Of a stretch of DNA of 64,000 nucleotides, positions 61,253 through 64,000 are shown one piece after another. The stretch is from contig JAKLKB010000003.1 in NCBI GenBank assembly GCA_023150835.1, forward strand, positions 1 through 64,000. Reading direction: 5' to 3'. The notes under the pieces are model-generated. The model was given only the letters and a program-made list of their open reading frames with translations. It did no database searches and was not told the DNA's origin. Source of the stretch: Myxococcota bacterium (lineage in GTDB: Bacteria; Myxococcota_C; UBA6777). Numbering within the stretch: the first letter of the stretch is position 1; each line of letters starts with the position of its first letter. The translations under genes were made by a program, and so were the position numbers.

Positions 61253-64000
61253 ATGAGGCGATTCATTCTTTCCATCATCGGCATCCTTTGGATCGCCATC
61301 GCAGCCACTTCGTGCGGCCCCGGCCCGTACTGCGGCGATGGAATCCCCCAAGAAGGCGAAGAATGCGACGATGGCAACTCCATCAATACCGATGGCTGTA
61401 CTGCGGCTTGCAAAAAAGCCGTATGCGGCGACGGTTACATCCAAAAAGGCGTCGAAGAGTGCGATGATGGCAACAAAAACGCCGATGACGCCGCTTGTTC
61501 CAAATCCTGCAAACGCTCTCTTTGTGGCGATGGCATCGTCCAAAAAGGCGAAGAGTGCGACGACGGCAACAAAAACAACAACGATGAATGTACCAACGCT
61601 TGCACCAAAGCCACTTGTGGCGATGGCATCGTCCAAAAAGGCGAAGAATGCGACGACGGCAACAAAAACAACAACGATGAATGTACCAACGCCTGCAAAC
61701 TCAACGTCTGCGGTGATGGCTTTGTCTTCGTTGGTGTCGAAGAGTGCGACGATGGCAACAAAAACGATGGCGACGGCTGCTCGAATCAATGCAAAGGCAG
61801 TCGCTGTGGTGATGGTGTTGTCCAAGCCAACGAAGCCTGCGATGACGGCAACAAAAGCAACAACGACGCTTGCTTAAACAATTGCACAAAAGCCCGTTGT
61901 GGCGATGGTATCGTCCATCTCGGCGTCGAGTTGTGCGATGACGGCAAAGACAACGGCCCCGGCAAAAAATGTACAGCCCAATGCACGCTCCCGACTTGCG
62001 GCGATGGCATCGTCCAAGCTGGCGAACAATGCGACGACGGCAACGCTTCCAACAACGACGCTTGCCTCAATACCTGCGTCAAGTCCTCCTGCGGTGATGG
62101 CTTTGTCCAACCGGGCGAAGAGTGCGATGATGGCAACAAAAACAACCACGACGGCTGCACCAACGACTGCAAGATCGCCCGTTGTGGCGATGGCATCGTT
62201 CAAATCGGTGTCGAAGAGTGCGATGATGGCAACAAAAACAACCACGACGGCTGCCTCAATACCTGCAAACGCGCTGTTTGTGGCGACGGTGTTGTGCGCG
62301 CAGGCATCGAAGACTGCGATGACGCCAACCGCGATAACACCGATGGCTGCTTGATTAACTGTCGATCGTATGATCCATGCGCCAACTTTCAGATCGATCA
62401 ACTACAACCTGCCGTCGCTTGCGTGGGACTTGTGCCCAACCGCATCAAGATCCTTGGCGATGGCTTCTTGCGTATCGACGGAACCGATCCCACCGTTCGT
62501 TTCCAAGGCAACCCCCTCACGATCACCAGTCTTACACAATGCCAGCCCGAACAAGGCAACTTCTTGCGCATCGATCGCTGCAAAGAGATCGAAGTCGCCC
62601 TCCCCGCTGGCCTCGGCGCAGGGGCCTATCAAGTGGCCGTCACCAACGCCACCACCAAACAATGCGAAGCCAAGGCGATCTTTAGTGTTGGCCCTCGACC
62701 CACTATCACCCAAGTCCGTCCCAACGAGACTTGCGAAGGCCGCTTGACCAGCTTTACTTTGCTCGGAACAGGCTTTACCCCAAGCACTCAAGTGACATTC
62801 CGTCGCGGTGGCAATACCTTTTCTCCCAACAGCTTCCGTTATGTCAGCGCCACCGAGATCGAAGTGATCTTTAACGCCCTTGATCCCGGACAATACGACG
62901 TCACCGTCTCCAACGGTGCGGGTTGTGATTCCACGCTACCGCTTGCAGTGACGGTCTACAAAAATCCCCTTGTCTTCTTTGTCGATCCCGAAGTGGCTTA
63001 CAACCAGATCAGCCTTCAAGCGACACTCTACTTGACAGGACTCAACGGCCCGGGCGTCACCTTTGTCGGTATCCGCCGCAGTGGTTCAGGAGATCCCTTT
63101 ACCAGCGTGTCCTTTACCTTTGACCCAAGCCGCCCAAGCAAAACGCTAATCGAGTTGCCCAAGAACCTCACCCCCGACGAATACGACGTGTTGGTGCGGG
63201 ATGCCAAAACGTGCGAAAACACCCTTCCCAAGGGCTTTAAGGCAACCAACACCACGACGCTCTTTGTCAAAGCCATCGATCCGCCCTTTGGTTGGGCGCA
63301 AACCGAAACAGCCGTCACACTCACCTCCGAAAATCCAGCCCCCGCTGGCAAAGTTCCCTTTCAAAACGGCGTCCGTGTCTACCTCAGCCCAAGCACAGGA
63401 ACAGGGCTTTCCTCACCGCTCAACGCGGTAGCCTTTGTCAAATCCACCGAAGTGACGGGCCTCGTCCCCAAACTTCCTGTCGGCGAATATGACGTTGTCG
63501 CCGTAAATCCCGATGGAACAGTCGGTGTTCTACAAAAAGGCTTCCGCATCACCCAAGAAGCCCCTCCCGTCATCGCCAGCATCGCTCCCGGATCGATCCC
63601 CAACTCCAGCACCGAAACCGTGATCGTGCGTGGCCAAGGCTTCCGAACAGGAGCCACGGCCCAACTCGAATGTCGCGATCCTGCCGGAACGATCACCACA
63701 CGAACGATCCCCATCACCAACACCCAAAGCACTCAAGTCACGCTGTCTATCGCTTCGGGGATATCCGCAGGCTCCGTTTGCATCGTTCGCGTCACCAATA
63801 CGGACGGAACCTACGGCGAATTCTCGGCGCTTGGTGTGACGAACCCCGCCGAAAATATCGGTGCGCCCAAGCTGTTGACCTCCAACCTTGTGACGGGACG
63901 CCGCGCCTTGGCCGCCATCTCAGGGCGTCCCACACTCAGCGCACGCTTTCTCTACGTCTTGGGTGGCGATACAGGAACCGTCGCAAACGCCCTTGATTCC
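61253..64000 (+). CDS. DUF4215 lipoprotein with IPT/TIG domains, incomplete
   Basis: The frame is open from ATG 61253 (GAGGAGG upstream) to the window end, 916 codons. The signal peptide FILSIIGILWIAIAATSC makes it a lipoprotein. Eleven DUF4215 units (CGDGIVQKGEECDDGNKNNN) run to about residue 370. Then come several immunoglobulin-like IPT/TIG domains (RIKILGDGFLRIDGTDPTVR, TSFTLLGTGFTPSTQVTFRR, ETVIVRGQGFRTGATAQLEC). The last visible residues, ARFLYVLGGDTG, look like the start of a kelch or propeller repeat. It is probably a long surface protein co-transcribed with the lectin lipoprotein. Confidence 0.85.
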   Translation, partial: MRRFILSIIGILWIAIAATSCGPGPYCGDGIPQEGEECDDGNSINTDGCTAACKKAVCGDGYIQKGVEECDDGNKNADDAACSKSCKRSLCGDGIVQKGEECDDGNKNNNDECTNACTKATCGDGIVQKGEECDDGNKNNNDECTNACKLNVCGDGFVFVGVEECDDGNKNDGDGCSNQCKGSRCGDGVVQANEACDDGNKSNNDACLNNCTKARCGDGIVHLGVELCDDGKDNGPGKKCTAQCTLPTCGDGIVQAGEQCDDGNASNNDACLNTCVKSSCGDGFVQPGEECDDGNKNNHDGCTNDCKIARCGDGIVQIGVEECDDGNKNNHDGCLNTCKRAVCGDGVVRAGIEDCDDANRDNTDGCLINCRSYDPCANFQIDQLQPAVACVGLVPNRIKILGDGFLRIDGTDPTVRFQGNPLTITSLTQCQPEQGNFLRIDRCKEIEVALPAGLGAGAYQVAVTNATTKQCEAKAIFSVGPRPTITQVRPNETCEGRLTSFTLLGTGFTPSTQVTFRRGGNTFSPNSFRYVSATEIEVIFNALDPGQYDVTVSNGAGCDSTLPLAVTVYKNPLVFFVDPEVAYNQISLQATLYLTGLNGPGVTFVGIRRSGSGDPFTSVSFTFDPSRPSKTLIELPKNLTPDEYDVLVRDAKTCENTLPKGFKATNTTTLFVKAIDPPFGWAQTETAVTLTSENPAPAGKVPFQNGVRVYLSPSTGTGLSSPLNAVAFVKSTEVTGLVPKLPVGEYDVVAVNPDGTVGVLQKGFRITQEAPPVIASIAPGSIPNSSTETVIVRGQGFRTGATAQLECRDPAGTITTRTIPITNTQSTQVTLSIASGISAGSVCIVRVTNTDGTYGEFSALGVTNPAENIGAPKLLTSNLVTGRRALAAISGRPTLSARFLYVLGGDTGTVANALDS

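Noticed and set aside
1-64000. tRNA, rRNA, tmRNA or RNase P RNA genes
   Set aside because: Reading both strands I found no cloverleaf with GGTTCRA loops and no conserved rRNA, tmRNA or RNase P core; a tRNAscan-SE and Infernal run would settle this.

Overview
The window looks like chromosomal DNA from an uncultured relative of the Myxococcota or another deltaproteobacterium-like lineage. The evidence is three very large secreted or lipid-anchored proteins built from MopE-type CDGxDNxCDG motifs, two more built from the CGDGxVQxGEECDDGN cysteine-rich repeat (DUF4215), two MYXO-CTERM-like sorting tails (GCGC, then a hydrophobic helix, then RRR), and a Ser/Thr kinase fused to HEAT repeats. Base composition is moderately GC-rich. 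I recognise no rRNA, tRNA, CRISPR array or complete insertion sequence. The taxonomic statement is inference.

Layout. 0-3.7 kb is an accessory patch: the first codons of a gene running off the left edge, a ribbon-helix-helix-like protein, a SLOG/DUF2493 protein, about 1.3 kb of gene-free DNA with a tandem array of palindromic and probably structured repeats, a BrnT/BrnA toxin-antitoxin pair and a ParD-like antitoxin broken by a short repeat element. 3.9-7.0 kb holds a VWA/DUF2201 protein and a MoxR-type AAA ATPase. 7.4-13.2 kb holds a Septu-like PtuA/PtuB defence pair followed on the same strand by a kinase-HEAT protein. 13.6-24.5 kb is mostly housekeeping: an RNase Z-like hydrolase, a PlsC acyltransferase, the DUF2157-DUF4401-GDYXXLXY membrane triad, a large lipoprotein with beta-propeller-like repeats, and an M16C protease. 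24.5-26.7 kb encodes a eukaryote-like PARP (WGR, helical domain, ART) beside a macro-domain protein. 27.1-30.4 kb is a family of three intact and at least one broken zinc-ribbon membrane paralogs. 30.7-36.8 kb holds a beta-CASP nuclease with a long extension, an MJ1255-type glycosyltransferase and an NCS2 permease. 37.3-41.8 kb has a beta-helix lipoprotein and an ECF sigma/FecR/lipoprotein operon. 42.1-46.5 kb has a VWA-MopE protein and a small lipoprotein. 46.6-51.4 kb is a leftward three-gene operon: opine-dehydrogenase-like protein, B12-binding mutase-like protein, MFS transporter. 51.6-58.9 kb is one giant reading frame that appears to join two formerly separate surface proteins. 59.7-64.0 kb holds two DUF4215 lipoproteins, one with a C-type lectin domain and one with IPT/TIG domains that runs off the right edge.

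The intergenic spaces are filled with short non-coding interspersed elements. Two families (called R1, about 120 bp, and R2, about 170 bp) share the terminal sequence ATAGGACTTACGCAGTTG or close variants, so they look like MITEs moved by one transposase. A third family (R3) carries GTAGGGGCAGCC-type hairpins. A 270-bp element occurs in opposite orientation at 36.9 kb and 59.2 kb and brackets 22 kb rich in surface proteins. Several genes also carry in-frame minisatellites of 12, 15, 18 or 36 bp.

The most promising leads are the PARP/macro pair, the opine dehydrogenase/B12 protein/MFS operon, the palindromic tandem array at 1.8-2.7 kb with compensatory base changes, and the fused giant surface protein.
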